From: Nicotiana tabacum
Taxonomy: Eukaryota > Streptophyta > Magnoliopsida > Solanales > Solanaceae
Assembly: GCF_000715075.1 (NCBI RefSeq)
Contig: NC_134103.1
Span: 76,137,519 to 76,201,518 of the forward strand
Direction: 5' to 3'
DNA length: 64,000 nt
The notes beneath the pieces are model-generated. The model did not search any database, was not told the origin of the DNA, and saw only the letters and a program-made list of their open reading frames with translations. The translations under genes were made by a program, and so were the position numbers. Each line of letters begins with the position of its first letter. Positions within the stretch are counted from its first letter, which is position 1. Below are positions 26,988 to 38,800 of the stretch, piece after piece.

Positions 26988-29337
26988 GTATATATAAAGC
27001 AGGAAAAAAAATTAAAAATTGATTGTAACTTTACCTTTTCACATAACAGTTAAGATAACATCATCTCCTAACTGTAAATATGCAATAAAATATGCGATGA
27101 ACCAGCTCCAAGAGTATTTTGTCTTTTGATCAACTACATCCCATGCAATAGAAAATATTTGATTGTTCCCATTTCTACCAACTGCAACAAGTAACTCACC
27201 CTTGCATATTCCTTTTAGAAAACAACCATGAAATCCTATGATTCTTCTTCACCTTTCTAACCATCCCCTTTTCAAAGCATCTAAACATAGATAGAAGTAG
27301 AAAAATAGATTTTTGCCAAGAAGAGTCTCACTATCTATTCTGATCCAGCATAAACTCCCAGGATTTGTTTGCTTAATAATATCAGCATAATCAGCAAGTT
27401 TGTTAAATTTTATCTTCCAGTCACCCATGAATTGACTTATCACCCTACACTTAACCCTGTAACAAACAGTCCTTCCAATATACAAACCTAACTTATCTCT
27501 AACCAAATCATGAATCTCCCACAACTTAATATTTGGCTGGAAAATAATCTTACCTTTATACTTATTGGCAATGTACTTATAAGTACATAATTTGTTTTTC
27601 TTTTTGGTGTTGCACTTCTGAGTTGGATGGTACTTCTTCACAGTAAAGTCACATGAATCCCCATAATTGCTTGCATACAATTCCCAGTTACACGTGGCTC
27701 ATTTATACTTAACTCTAACCCTATCCTTTTCATTAAGCCTAATTGTTAGTTGCACTTTGTTCTCCACAGCATATGAGACTACTGCTTTTCTAAACTCTAC
27801 ATTATTTTCAAATACCATACTAAGCTAAAAATTATCAAAGTAACAGCCAGGGTCAAACCTTACCTTTTTACTTCTCCTTCTAAGAGGTAAGTCAATACGC
27901 CTTTCAGCTAAAATATTTAAGTCATTTGTGCTATCATCACTTCCAATATCAGAACTGGTGTAGTAGTCTCCATCCCCTCCTAATTTTCCAGCAAACGTGT
28001 CCTTCTTAGATGGCCTGCCAATATCCTCAAAGCCTTTATCTATTCCAGCTTCTCCCAAAATAATCTCTTCTGTTGGAGTAGGTTTCTTTCTCTGTTTCTT
28101 CTGTTTTTTCTTGTTTCTTCTTTCGTGCCTTAATGAAGTGAGATCTTCATTCACATCACTATCATCTTCATTAAGAATGTTATCTAATTCAGACTCATTA
28201 CTTGACAGATCTGATGCCAAACCAACATCTATGTTTGTTGTTTCTTCAGCCCCTTGTAAATTCTCACCTGCAACCCCAACATCAGCTAGATTTTCCTCAG
28301 CCACAAATGTGTTATTTACAGCACTTTCTTGGACATTTATATCCTCTGGAACAATAGATGTTGCCTTAGCCTCTTTATTTAATGTAGTTTCACTTGGTTC
28401 AACAACTTCTGGCCCACATAAAAGGCCACATGGGACAGTCTCATCAACCAACAAAGGCTCATTTACTACATGCTTAATAAACAAATCCAAATGATTAAGG
28501 TGACAAACTATATTATACAACTGTTTATTATTTTCAATCAAGACAAACTCATTAGATTTCGGATTAATTAAATAGAAACCCTCTACCTCAGTATACCCCA
28601 TATCCTTTGTGTAGGACAGAAGCTTAAAAAGAGAAAAGTGGTCCTTGTCTATCATGTGACCATCCTCACCCCTCTCTCCTACATATCTCAGGTCAGGATC
28701 CTTGACAATTTATCCGCCATGATGAAAATCGATAAGAATATATTCATCTGCAGACATGACTAGATTTACCACTGTATTGAAAAATCAAAAAGTGAAACAG
28801 AGGATGTCAGTAGATTTCCCGATCCAAAATTATAAAAACAAAAATCCTAATTTTCACAAACTCCAACAAACTAAATTACAACAACCAAAAACAACTAAAT
28901 ATTCTGTAAATAAAAGCTTACCAAAGGAAAGCTTTGATTGAAAGAGCATAAACCATGAAACTTCAGTTACGACAAACTCCAGTCACGACCAACTCCAGTT
29001 ACAACCAACTCCACTCACCACCATGATTGAAAGAAGTAAATGATTACCCGTATTAGTAATATAATTGACTAAGTTGTTGACGGTCAGTTGAATCTAACTC
29101 AAAATCGATGAAGATTCCACCGGGAATCGGTCTTAATGTATTTCATTAGTGTTTATTAGGCTAAGGAAAAGGAATTTTTAGTGGAAGATAGATTAAGTGA
29201 GGCGAGGTAAAATATGGATAAGGTAAAAAGGGGTTTTTTTATTAGAACTGGATAAATAAACACGTGTCAACATTTTATTGGTATGTTATTCCACGTGGGA
29301 AGCGTTTAAAAACACGCGCTTAAATTTTTACAACATG

Positions 29338-29463
29338 GTCATGCGTTGTGTTTAAATGGTATAGTGTAAAATACAGTTAAAATGTTCAATATAAATAAGT
29401 CTAAGTTAAAGTGTCAAAATGAAAACTGGAGCCAAGTTTAAGGGGTCGTACACTTATTTGGCA
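29338..29463 (-). repeat. MULE-1 right terminal inverted repeat
   Basis: Inverse of the left repeat: ATGCGTTGTGTTTAAATGG, AATACAGTTAAAATG, CTAAGTTAAAGTGTCAAAATG, GGAGCCAAGTTTAAGGGG, ending just before the 9-bp flank at 29464. Confidence 0.85.
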
Positions 29464-29472
29464 TATTTATAA

Positions 29473-30739
29473 CTTAAATACAAATTTCATACAAAGATTC
29501 ATCATTATACAACTATTTTTCAACTTTCATAAAACATTCAAATAAAAAAAATATAACTACAACAGAACACAACTTAAATACAATTTACATACAATTATAA
29601 TACAACCTTAACCATTTTCTTCATCTTCGAGTTTCATTCTGAAAACTCATCCAAAATCAGCGCTAATCTTCATCAAACATCCTCAAAATTGAGATATAAA
29701 CTCCAAATAATATTTCACGATCGTTTGCAACAACACCCCATCAAAACAAATACTAATAATTTTTAAAAAATCGAAAAAAAAATCAAAGTTTCGAAGCTTT
29801 TGATTGCTTTCAATGGCTGGAGGGGCAACAGATAACGACTAGTTTGATGGTGATATGCGATGACATCAAATCTATTTTTGAATTCTCTGAAGAAAAAGAA
29901 AAAGAAAAAGAAAAAGGAGATGAGAAAAGAGAAGAGAATTATAGAGATCCAAAGATGAATAAGTTGGGCAGAAAAAAGAAAATAGAAAGAGAGAGATGCA
30001 GAAACGGTAGATTTGTGAAATTTGACTTCCATGTTAAAAGGCTACAATCAAGAATACTCATTTGAAACTTATTTGTATATAACTGGTAAATTGTATATCA
30101 ACTAACAATTAAGTTAAAACCTAAACACTGAAGGTAAATAAGTTTGTAATGTAGTACATATATGTAAAAAATTCTTTTGATAACTAGGGTTGGGTTTTAA
30201 AAAAAACCCAAGATCTGTGATGTGTTACGGGGCTATTTTCTTTGCCTGCGCAAAATGTTATGCCAAATGATAACAAGGATCTGGATATTGAATATTTTGC
30301 CTCGCCATTTTGAAGTTTCAACCTAGTAACCTACTGCGTGGAATACACTAGAAAAAGAAATTTGCTGCTCTTCCTTTTCATTTTTTTCCCAACTTTAATT
30401 CCAGAATACAAGTGTAATTCATGAAAAAGAGAATTTAATGCCTTCAAACGTTTAACTCAGTCAATATTTATTATTGATACATAATTAATAAAGGGTAGGA
30501 GTGGCAAGTTAAACTGGTCTACAGTGGTTGAGAGATCAATCAAAAATTTGAACTCGTACAGTGATTCGAATTAAACTATTCTGGTATATACACAACTCGT
30601 TATGTAACATGCTGTTTCTGTCTTTTGGAATTAAATAGAAATTGAAGAACCTATAAGCAATTGCCATCTTCCTGAATTTAGCTTTTGACAGAACTTCCTC
30701 CCTTGGTCTAATACTTTACGAACAGCTTTATTTTGGATA
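29473..30739. other. A+T-rich flank, possibly the remainder of an outer DNA transposon
   Basis: No supported gene. A purine run with GAAAAA units lies at 29890-29925. Words such as ACTTAAATACAA and TATACAACT recur here and left of MULE-1 (16500-16700). ACAAACTTATTTACCTT (reverse strand, near 30140) resembles AGAAACTTATTTACCAA at 16047. This hints that MULE-1 jumped into an older A+T-rich element, but the match is weak. Confidence 0.35.
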
Positions 30740-32049
30740 AAGTGAGAGTAATATTGTTTGACCCAAAATCCGATTTTGGAGGAAACAATTAAATTTATAT
30801 TTTTAGAGTATCTAGCAATCTATTTGATCCAAAATTCGAACAAGGAAATTGATAATCGTAAATAATGAATGAAATAAAATAAAGGCAGTGATAAAGTAAA
30901 TTTTATTAAAGATGAGCCTCGGTGGGCCGTATTGGCTACAACATTAACAATATCTTTGATGATTGAAAAAAGCTCGTAGAAAAAACTAAAGAAAAATAGT
31001 TGATAATTTTCTATCGTACGTATGCTTTTGTCTCTATTTTCTGAGCCCCTCTCTCGAAGTGTTAGGACGACATTTATAGTAGTAGAAAAAGCATTGCCGC
31101 TCCGAGTTTTGGACCAACATGCCAGGGGGTTAGATAGTGGAAAGCGAGAATCTCGATAGTAATAACTGTCTTAGCATAATGTCTGATTTCCATGATCTCT
31201 GGACGCGGTTGACTGAGTCTCCGGGGTGTGCATTTCCACCTTTCAAATGCTCGACCTTCCAATAACCACTGTCTCCGGAGCAACAGGGTTTGCCGAACCC
31301 AATAGTGGGTCCCATCATTTATTTTCATTCTTGTGTCACTCTTGCCACACGGGACTTTTCTGGCACGCCACGTGGAGAGGGTAAGTTTTACCAATATAAT
31401 AAATATATGGAATTCTTGAGGAATATTCAAATGCAAGTGGTAGGAATTCAGAGTTATAGGGGTATTTATTTTGAGGATATATTAAGTGTACTAGAAAGGT
31501 TTGATATATCTCAACAATGTAAAGCAGTATATTTTAACCTTGTTACAGCAAGTTAATTATTTACTCCATGTCCATGATGTGAGACTTGCTATATGTTGTT
31601 ACATGTTCTTTTGTTGTAGGTAACTTAACTATTGATATAAAATAAATATGCACCAAATATCAGTGCACAAATAGAAGGGACCGCTACTTACTTCTGCAAA
31701 CATCAGGTTAATTTTCTCTTTACTTTTTTGCTTCGTAAATTAATTCTTCACATCATTCATCTGTAATTTTCAAAATTCGCGCAGACTCATTTTCGGACTT
31801 TTATCTATTTATTAGTATGACCAACGTATGGTTCTCAAACTGTTTGTGAATATGCCTCACTGAAAGTTGTTAACTTTATGTCAAAAACTTATTCTGGTCC
31901 TAATGTTTTTGTCTGATTACAGTTAAAGGATTTGCTGGAGTAGTTGGATAGTTATGACTTATGATATTCAACTGCCGAACCCATACGCAAGCTTGTGGCT
32001 CGTCCCTGAATTGATATATCCAAGCTATTTCCGAGCTCAGTTAGGTATA
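30740..32049. mobile_element. probable LTR-retrotransposon fragment and intergenic sequence
   Basis: The part 30740-31450 resembles an LTR in composition: a TTTATAGTAG TATA-like stretch at about 31073, TCTCCGGAG-type words and GACCCAC. The minus-strand ORF 31436-31074 has no recognised domain. From 31560 to 32049 nothing can be named. Confidence 0.25.
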
Positions 32050-32765
32050 TATATACTTGTTTACCCTTAAAATTGGATAACAATTAAACTGATAATGTGG
32101 TTCTAAGGACACGTGATTTCACTTAATACCAATTGATAAATATAAAAATTAATAACAGAAATGAACTATAAAGTAAAGTAAACCAGTGTTAGAATGGAAC
32201 TCAGCCCTCGAGTTTGGATACCCTCGAACCGGTTGATGTAAGAACAATTAAAATATAACAAGCTGATGAACAATAGTATAAACGAGAAAGAGAATTATAT
32301 TGTTTTGATATCTGTGAACAATCTGTCCTACAAATGATTAGAACCCCCCTTTAAATAGTTGAGGAATTCCACTTATGGTATAATTCTAATTACAGAAGAA
32401 AATCTCATGATTAACTAATTAACTGTTTCTGATTTGATCCGTTCCGAGATTTATGCCATGATCCTCGACCAGTCACAGATATCTCGCCTTTCTGTTATTG
32501 TGCTATCTTTGATCTTACTCGATATCTGTCTCATTTGGCTTCGATCGCTACTAACATCGATCTCGACAGGTACCTCGATTCTGAACTCGGTACCTTATCC
32601 TCGTGATTTAGTCTGTTCCGTTACGAGGCCATCCTTCGATGCAACCTCCCGGTTTCGATCAAATAGTAAAATCAGGTGAGCCTGGTTTTAACTGTATTGT
32701 TGGCAGCCTTGAGAACTAGGTTCTTCTCCTTCTTCAGGTCTCTTCTTTCAAGATCCTTATACAGA
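32050..32765 (-). repeat. probable 3' LTR of the Tat-type element
   Basis: Rich in CTCGAT/TCTCGA words. A TTTAAAT TATA-like stretch lies near 32350. On the minus strand a purine tract (AAAAAACGAGGGGACTA) near 32763-32780 directly precedes it, as a polypurine tract would. The outer limit near 32050 is approximate. Confidence 0.5.
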
Positions 32766-33129
32766 TAGTCCCCTCGTTTTTTGAAGTAAAATGACAAGAA
32801 ACGAATTGATCCTTTTTACCTTGACCTGTCATGACGCCATCCTCGTGACGTAAGCGGCGGGAGTGACCGAAATGTCCCGTTGGTACAGTTCCCCAAGTCA
32901 TTAATGAGTGTCAGTTGGTGGTCGGCCATTAGTGCCTTTGAACCGTTGCCGTGAATCTAATAAATAGACCCCTTCCTCATTGATTCAAACTTTACTTTCA
33001 CTTCCTTCTAATCTCCAAATCTTTTACATCTCTTAAGTTCTTCCCTTATACAAATCTTCATATTTTGCTGTTAATCCTTTCTCAAACGTCAAGTCCTATT
33101 ATCTTTTTCTTCTTCAAACTTACACAAAA

Positions 33130-35369
33130 ATGGCAAAAACATTGAAAACGGTACCACAAAAAGAAGTTGCTTCATCTTCTCAACCGACCGGCGGGAAAAT
33201 GCCGGTGGAAACCTGTCTTGAGGAATGCATTCCTGGGGGGTGCGCGCTAAACTCTGATTTCAAGACCGACAAAGCCTCGTCGATTCCTGGTCGATGTGAG
33301 CCAATGTCGAGGTATATATGCTCGATAACTAAGGGATACCTTAATAAAACTCCAATGTCAGGCTACCAAAGTGTTGTTCTTAAGCATAGACGGGGACAAG
33401 GATCGAGGCTGGATGGGCCGGTTCGTTCGAGTGAGGACTTGCGACCTAATCCCAGCCTAGAAGATGCCATTTCCTGAGAAATGGAACATGAATCGTAAGT
33501 ACCGTCTCACTGTTAGCTTCCATGTATTATTTGTTCCTATGTCTTTTCTCATTGATGTCTTTTTCCATGATGTAGTGGTCGCTAGGATGCCCCGTGTGAT
33601 TCCCGACCTCGAGAGCTGGGTTCGAAACGTGGCCTCGACCTCTACATACGCCGAGCGCTCATGGCGCAATTTAGCAAAGGGCCGATGGGAGGCCAAGAAT
33701 CATGGTAAGCCCACTTTTTGTGTATTTGATGATTTGATTAAGATGCCCTTCTTCTACTTATTCAATTTTCTCGTGTACAAGCCTGGGCAAGGATGCGGTC
33801 ATGAGGCCCCCATCTGGTGAGGAAGAGACTTCGACCCCGGTTCCGAAGCCGGCGAAGGATAAGAAGAGGAAAAGGACCTCAACCTCCGAGGATCTAAAGC
33901 CTAAGAAGAATCTGGTTCGTAAGCCGAAGAAAGAAATTGTTGCTCTGCCTGCGGATGTGATTCAATGGCTAAGGGAGGAAGAAGAAGAAGATGAAGACAA
34001 TGGCTCGGAACTGGTGACCCGAGTAAAGAAAACCATCGAGGCCCCAAAGGCCACTGAGTCGGTGGTGGTTGAGGAGATTCCGCCTCGAGCCGAGGGGGTC
34101 TTGGAAAAGGACTCGGTCAAAGTCCCCGAGTCGTCGAAGATCGAATATGCCTCCCGCCGAGATGAGCAAAAGGCGGGTATGTCTGAAGGGGCCGGCTCTG
34201 AGGCCCTTCACAGCGAGGAGAACGCCCCAAGTGGCTCACTTAGGGCAATAGATATTGGAGACTCGCCGATTCTCCCTGTGTTTTCCGAGGAGGCAATTCG
34301 GGAGGCCCAAGCTACAAGGACTCCCGAAGTAGAAGGGGCCCATGAAGCTGAGGACCCCTTCTGTGGTTACTTTATCGGGGTCGAGGATGCTACCGACCTA
34401 AGTGAAGCATCGAGTCCCCTCGATAAGGCTCAACAAGCCTTGAATCAGGTGAGTCTCAACTCCCTTTGTCGATATCATACTTAGTTTATTTCTTCTGTTC
34501 CTGTCTAATTTCCTTACTCTTTTTCCGTATAGGCTTTGACGCTTCATCATGAGGCATTTTCAAAGTCCCGAGAAGAGCTGAGCCGATGTGAGGCCGACCT
34601 CCGAGGGCTCACGGAGGAGAGAAATGCCCTTAAACTTCTCAGTGGGCAAAACGAATAAGATATCAAGGACCTCCGAACCGAGTTGGCAAAGGCTCACCAA
34701 GATCAGACCGGCCTGATCGAGCAGGTAATGAAAATCTTAAAAGCTCATGGGCTCGATTCGGGAACGGTGGCTAAAATTTCAATCTCACAGCTGCAGCAGA
34801 AGGTCGAGATGATCGAGCAGTTCCGCGTGGAGGTCAACATGTTGAAGGTGGAGACCTTGGGGTAGAAAGAAAGTATGGACCGCTTTGCTGCTGAAAAAGA
34901 GGTTGCTCGAGCCCAATTGTCATCGGTCGAAAGTCAGCTTCGAGGCATGAAGGAGAAGAGCTCAACTCAGGTAAAGAAAATAGAGGAGCTCGAGGCTCGG
35001 TCGGCTTCCAAACTTGCAAAGGCCAAATCTGAAGTCGAAAAGGCAAAGGCCGAGGCAAAGGCGATCGTGGCCGTCTACCAGGCCGATGCTGAAGCCGCTC
35101 AAGTCCAAGCGAGAGAGGCAGTCGAGACCACTCAAACTCGAGCACATTGGATTGCTGAACTCGCCAAATGCCAATCTCGGAGGGAAACCCTCGAGGAGAT
35201 CCATGCTCGAGGTTTCGATCTTACTAACGAGATAATAAAGGCTAAATAGCATGAAGTTGATGCTAGAGCGCTGGCCTCTTCTGATGATGATTATGATGAT
35301 GGCAGCAAGAGCGGGTCCGAGAATGGGGAGGACCTCGATGGAGAAGAAGCTTCCCCTGAGGAAAATTAG
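33130..35369 (+). pseudogene. extra antisense ORF of the Tat-type element, coiled-coil protein
   Basis: Plus-strand coding sequence, opposite to pol. It starts MAKTLKTVPQKE at 33130. Later segments carry a Lys-rich stretch (KDKKRKRTSTSEDLKPKKN), acidic patches (EEEEEDEDNGSE), a long heptad-like region rich in Ala/Lys/Glu (34530-35250) and an acidic C-terminus ending EEASPEEN at 35369. Introns are likely: GTAAG after 33493 and GTGAGTC at 34449 with TATAG before GCTTTGACG at 34533. Stops interrupt it at about 34657, 34863 and 35247. The protein family has no known function that I can name. It is an accessory product of the retrotransposon, not a host gene. Confidence 0.6.
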
Positions 35370-36990
35370 GAATCTTAGGCTTTTTCTTTTTTTGATTTTT
35401 TGTGTGGGACCCTGATCGGTCCTTGTAAATATTTTCGTAAAGATAAAAGATATTTTTTCTCTTTGACTTGTCTTTATTCTATTTTCTGCCTCGTGAAAAT
35501 TCTATTTTATTCATGCCTTATGGAGATTTTGCTCACAAGTTTGGGACTTTAGGCAACTAGACCGAAGTCGGACCAGTGTAGTCTTTAAAATTGAGTGAGT
35601 ACTTGCTCGAACTCGAAGTAGAGTGACCCTTAGGTTTTAGTTGAGTAAGGACGATTTCTCGAACTCAAAAAATAAAATGGCCCTTAGGCTCTTGAATTAG
35701 GCCGATATCGCCTCAAAAGAATGGATTTTCCCCTTTTTCTTCTTGAAACATTAAACATAAAAATTTGTCATGCCTTAGCACGAGATAAATTTGTACCCAT
35801 TAGGTTTTTCGAGGATTGGTATTATCGAAATCCTTTGCTTTGTTATGCCTTAGCATAAAATTATCAGGGAATGCGAACAATTCGCTACCCCTTAGGGTTT
35901 TTCGAGGGTCGATATTATCGAGACCCTTAGTAATTCAGCCGAGGGTTGCCTTTTTTAATCAGTTTATGAGAATATTTGAAGGCCTGTTTTATAACGGAAT
36001 TCGGACATTTCTGAACCGTGTTAATTTGGTTGTAGCCTTTAGTTTGGGATTTGCCACTTAGGCTTGTTTCCCTGCTATACTTCGAACTCGTTCAAAGTGT
36101 CAATCCCCGAGTGGGGTGGCCGTGGTCTAAAAATTCGAGAATTGCCTTTTTAAAGTCTTACGATTTCGAGGTTTAGTAATTCGATCATGTCAATTTTTTG
36201 GACGGCAGTCCCCGAGTATAGGGTAAATTGTTTTAACTTTAGTTGTGATAGGCCTTTAAGCCAGTTTTCACAATAGATCATAAGTATGAAATTGTAAAGT
36301 ATAAATTTCTCTAAGGCATGGAATATACGGTAAGGAAAAATACTTTTTTCAATAGATTATACATGCGTACATGTTTTTCCATTAGGGCTCGAGTAATCTA
36401 CATGGATAAGGTTCATTTGACTGTTTGATCCTTTACCTATCGAGACCCTGTCAATACGAAGTATTTTCCTTGTAACTATCCGAGAGTGATGCCCCCCAGT
36501 ATTGGAGGTTGATTGTAAAGGAGCCTCGGATACTGTTGAATTGCTCTAAGTTAGCACGAACAATGGTTGCCTCGTTAAAAACCTCGCCGGAAAAACCCAT
36601 TTGGGACAAAAATCGGTCTAAGAAAAAAAGAGTGCAACGCGTGCTTTCAGACCTAAGGACTTTGTGTTTGAAGAATCCTTTGGTGTCTTCGATTAAACAC
36701 CTGCAAATGGTTAGTATAAAATATAAACGAAAATGGAGAAGGTCGTACCTTAGCAGTAATATTATTTGAGGAGTGATATATTCCAATTGTTTGGTAATTC
36801 TTCGTCGTTCATCGTGCCATGTTTGTAGGATCCCTTTCCGATGATATCGACGACCTGATACGGTCCCTCCCAGTTCGGGCCAAGTTTTCCTTCGTTTGGG
36901 TCTCGAGTATTGAGGGTGACCTTCCTCAGAACCAAGTCCCCGATTTTAAAGTGTCGAAGATTGGCTCTTCGATTGTAGTACCTTTCGATC
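35370..36990. other. non-coding internal region of the Tat-type element
   Basis: Between the antisense ORF and the end of integrase. Recurring CCCTTAG/GGGTTTTTCGAGG words suggest degenerate internal duplication (35580-35930). The ORFs here are short and unconvincing. Confidence 0.45.
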
Positions 36991-36992
36991 TG

Positions 36993-38800
36993 TTATTTCT
37001 GTGTGGCCATTCGAATGAGGGCGGCTTCCCGTTTTTCATCTAGCAATTCGAGGCTTGTATTCATAGCCTCGTGATTTGACTCTTTCGCTGCATATCGAAA
37101 CCTGACGCTAGGTTCCTCGACTTCAAACGGGATCAGAGTTTTAGCGCCATATACAAAAGAGAATGGTGTTGCCCCCGTACTGGATTTTGTTCGATATGCC
37201 CAAAGGACTTCGGGCAATATTTCTCTCCATTTTCCCTTAGCGTCGTTCAATCTTTTCTTTAGATTTTAAATTATGGTCTTGTTTGTCGATTCGGCATCTC
37301 TGTTCCCACTAGGATGATATGGCGTCGACAGGATCCTTTTTATTTTGTGATCTTCGAGAAACTTTCTCACTTTGCTGCCGACGAATTGCTTTCCATTGTC
37401 GCATACGATCTCGGCAGGCATCCCGAATCGGCATATAATGTGGTCCCAGATGAAGTCTATGACTTCTTTCTCTATAATTTTCTCGAAAGCCTATGCTTCA
37501 ACCCACTTAGAGAAATAGTCAGTCATAAACAAAATAAATTTAGCTTTACCTGGGGTCGATGGTATAGGGCCGACGATATCCATTCCCCATTTCATGAATG
37601 GCCATGGGGATAAGACTGAGTGGAGTTGCTCTCCGGGTTGGTGAATCATCGGCGCATAACTTTGACATTTGTCGCATTTTCGAACAAACTTTTTTGTATT
37701 CTTTTCTATATCGGCCCAATAGTATCCTGCTCTGATGACTTTGTGAACCAATGATTCGACACCGGAATGATTTCTGCAGGTGCCCTCGTGGATTTCTCGT
37801 TGGACGTAGTCGGTATCTCCTGGTCCCAAACATATTGCCAATGGTCCATCGAACATCCTTCTATTTAGTGTTCCATCTTCGGCCAATGTGAATCGTGCGG
37901 CTTTCGTACGTAGAGTCCTCGATTCCTTAGGATCCGATGGAAGCTTCCCGTTCTTTAGCTACTCGATATATTTGTTCCTCCAATCCCAGGTCATACTTGT
38001 GGAGTTGCTTTTGGCGTGGCCTTCTTCGATTATTGACCTTGAAAGTTGTACGACAGTCCCCAAGCTAATCTCGTTGTCTTCGATTGATGACCCCAAATTT
38101 TCAAGGGCATCGGCCTCGTTGTTTTGTTCTCGAGGCACATGTTGTAGGGTCCATTCTTTAAACCGATGTAGAGTCACTTGTAGTTTGTCCAAGTACCTCT
38201 TCATTCGATCTTCTCGAACCTCGAAGGTTCTGTTGACTTGGTTTACCACAAGCAGGGAGTCACATTTGGCCTCGATGACCTCTGCTCCCAAACCTTTAGC
38301 TAGCTTGAGACCTACAATCATGGCCTCATACTCGGCCTCATTGTTAGTTAACTTGGAAGTTTTGATAGCTTGTCTAATTGTATTACCCGTGGGCGGCATC
38401 AAAACGATGCCTAGCCCGGACCCCTTCACGTTCGAAGCGTCGTCTGTGAAGAGTGTCTACACCCCCGATGATGTACCCGACTTTAATAATAGTTCCTTTT
38501 CGACCTCGGGTATGAGGGCTGGCATAAAGTCGGCCACGAAGTCCACTAATATTTGAGGTTTGATGGCCGTTCGGGGTCGATACTCGATATCATACCCACT
38601 GATCTTGACGGACCATTTGGCCAATTGGCCCGAAAGTTCGGGCTTATGCAGAATATTTTGAAGGGGATAAGTAGTCACCACACAGATCAGGTGACACTGA
38701 AAATATGATTTTAATTTCCTAGAGGCACTTATTAGGGCAAGCGCTAATTTTTCTAAGTGTGGGTACCGGGTCTCGGCCTCACCTATAATGTCACGCGTAC
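36993..38800 (-). pseudogene. pol fragment: RNase H, archaeal-type RNase H, integrase
   Basis: Read leftward from 38800. End of RT/RNase H with ETRYPHLEKLALALI and KISGYDIEYRPRTAIK. Then a second RNase H starting FTDDASNVKGSGLGIVL with NNEAEYEAMIVGL and HVPREQNNEADAL (38450-37959). Then integrase with zinc-binding HEGTCRNHSG...CDKCQ, the core start GMDIVGPIP and MTDYFSKWVEA (37886-37491), then a C-terminal part with VLWAYRTKSSTGATPF (37250-36993). The RNase H parts are split by a single stop at 38457-38459, and another stop lies at 37959-37961. RT, protease and gag are missing, so it is dead. A 222-aa plus-strand ORF over 37888-38556 is only its shadow. Confidence 0.9.

Larger units (their letters stand above)
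18091..28757 (-). pseudogene. MULE-1 MuDR-family transposase, decayed and split
   Basis: Read from 28757 leftward. N-terminal region (28757-27825) with YTEVEGFYLINP and a long acidic segment. Zinc-ribbon/DNA-binding region (27680-27249) with ASNYGDSCDFTVKKYH. DDE-domain start (27250-27010) with CFLKGICKGELLVAVGRN. Then, beyond the nested retrotransposon, the rest of the DDE domain and a SWIM zinc finger CTCRSW...GQHAVCA (19900-19140), a zinc-knuckle segment CSNCQQT (about 18985), a Gly/Arg-rich tail with GHKRPRHTGF (18829-18398) and a final exon to 18091. Damage: stop after ADEYILIDFHHGG near 28710, stop in the zinc knuckle at 18984-18986, other stops near 19740-19800, and His in place of the usual first catalytic Asp (GFHGCF, codon 27228-27230). 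Confidence 0.88.
16819..29463 (-). mobile_element. Mutator-like element MULE-1, with nested LTR retrotransposon
   Basis: DNA transposon bounded by ~126-bp inverted repeats and a 9-bp flanking repeat TATTTGTAA / TATTTATAA (16810-16818, 29464-29472; one mismatch), which fits the 9-bp Mutator duplication. It is 12.6 kb overall but only about 5.6 kb once the nested retrotransposon (19908-26987 plus duplicated target) is removed. It holds a GRF zinc-finger gene on the plus strand and a transposase gene on the minus strand. The transposase is broken, so the element is non-autonomous now. Confidence 0.88.
32050..38800 (-). mobile_element. Tat-type Ty3/gypsy retrotransposon, 5' end missing
   Basis: Minus-strand element in the order (5' to 3' of the element): end of RT/RNase H, a second archaeal-type RNase H, integrase, a non-coding stretch, an extra ORF on the opposite strand, then a 3' LTR. 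Two RNase H domains are the mark of the Tat lineage (Ogre/Retand relatives), and an extra ORF between integrase and the 3' LTR is also typical. Gag, protease and most of RT are absent: similarity ends near 38797. Confidence 0.85.

Noticed and set aside
27997..28494. 165-aa plus-strand ORF, Ser/Phe-rich
   Set aside because: Shadow of the acidic N-terminal part of the MULE-1 transposase on the minus strand.
37888..38556. 222-aa plus-strand ORF
   Set aside because: It lies opposite the archaeal-type RNase H and integrase of the Tat element and has no domain of its own.
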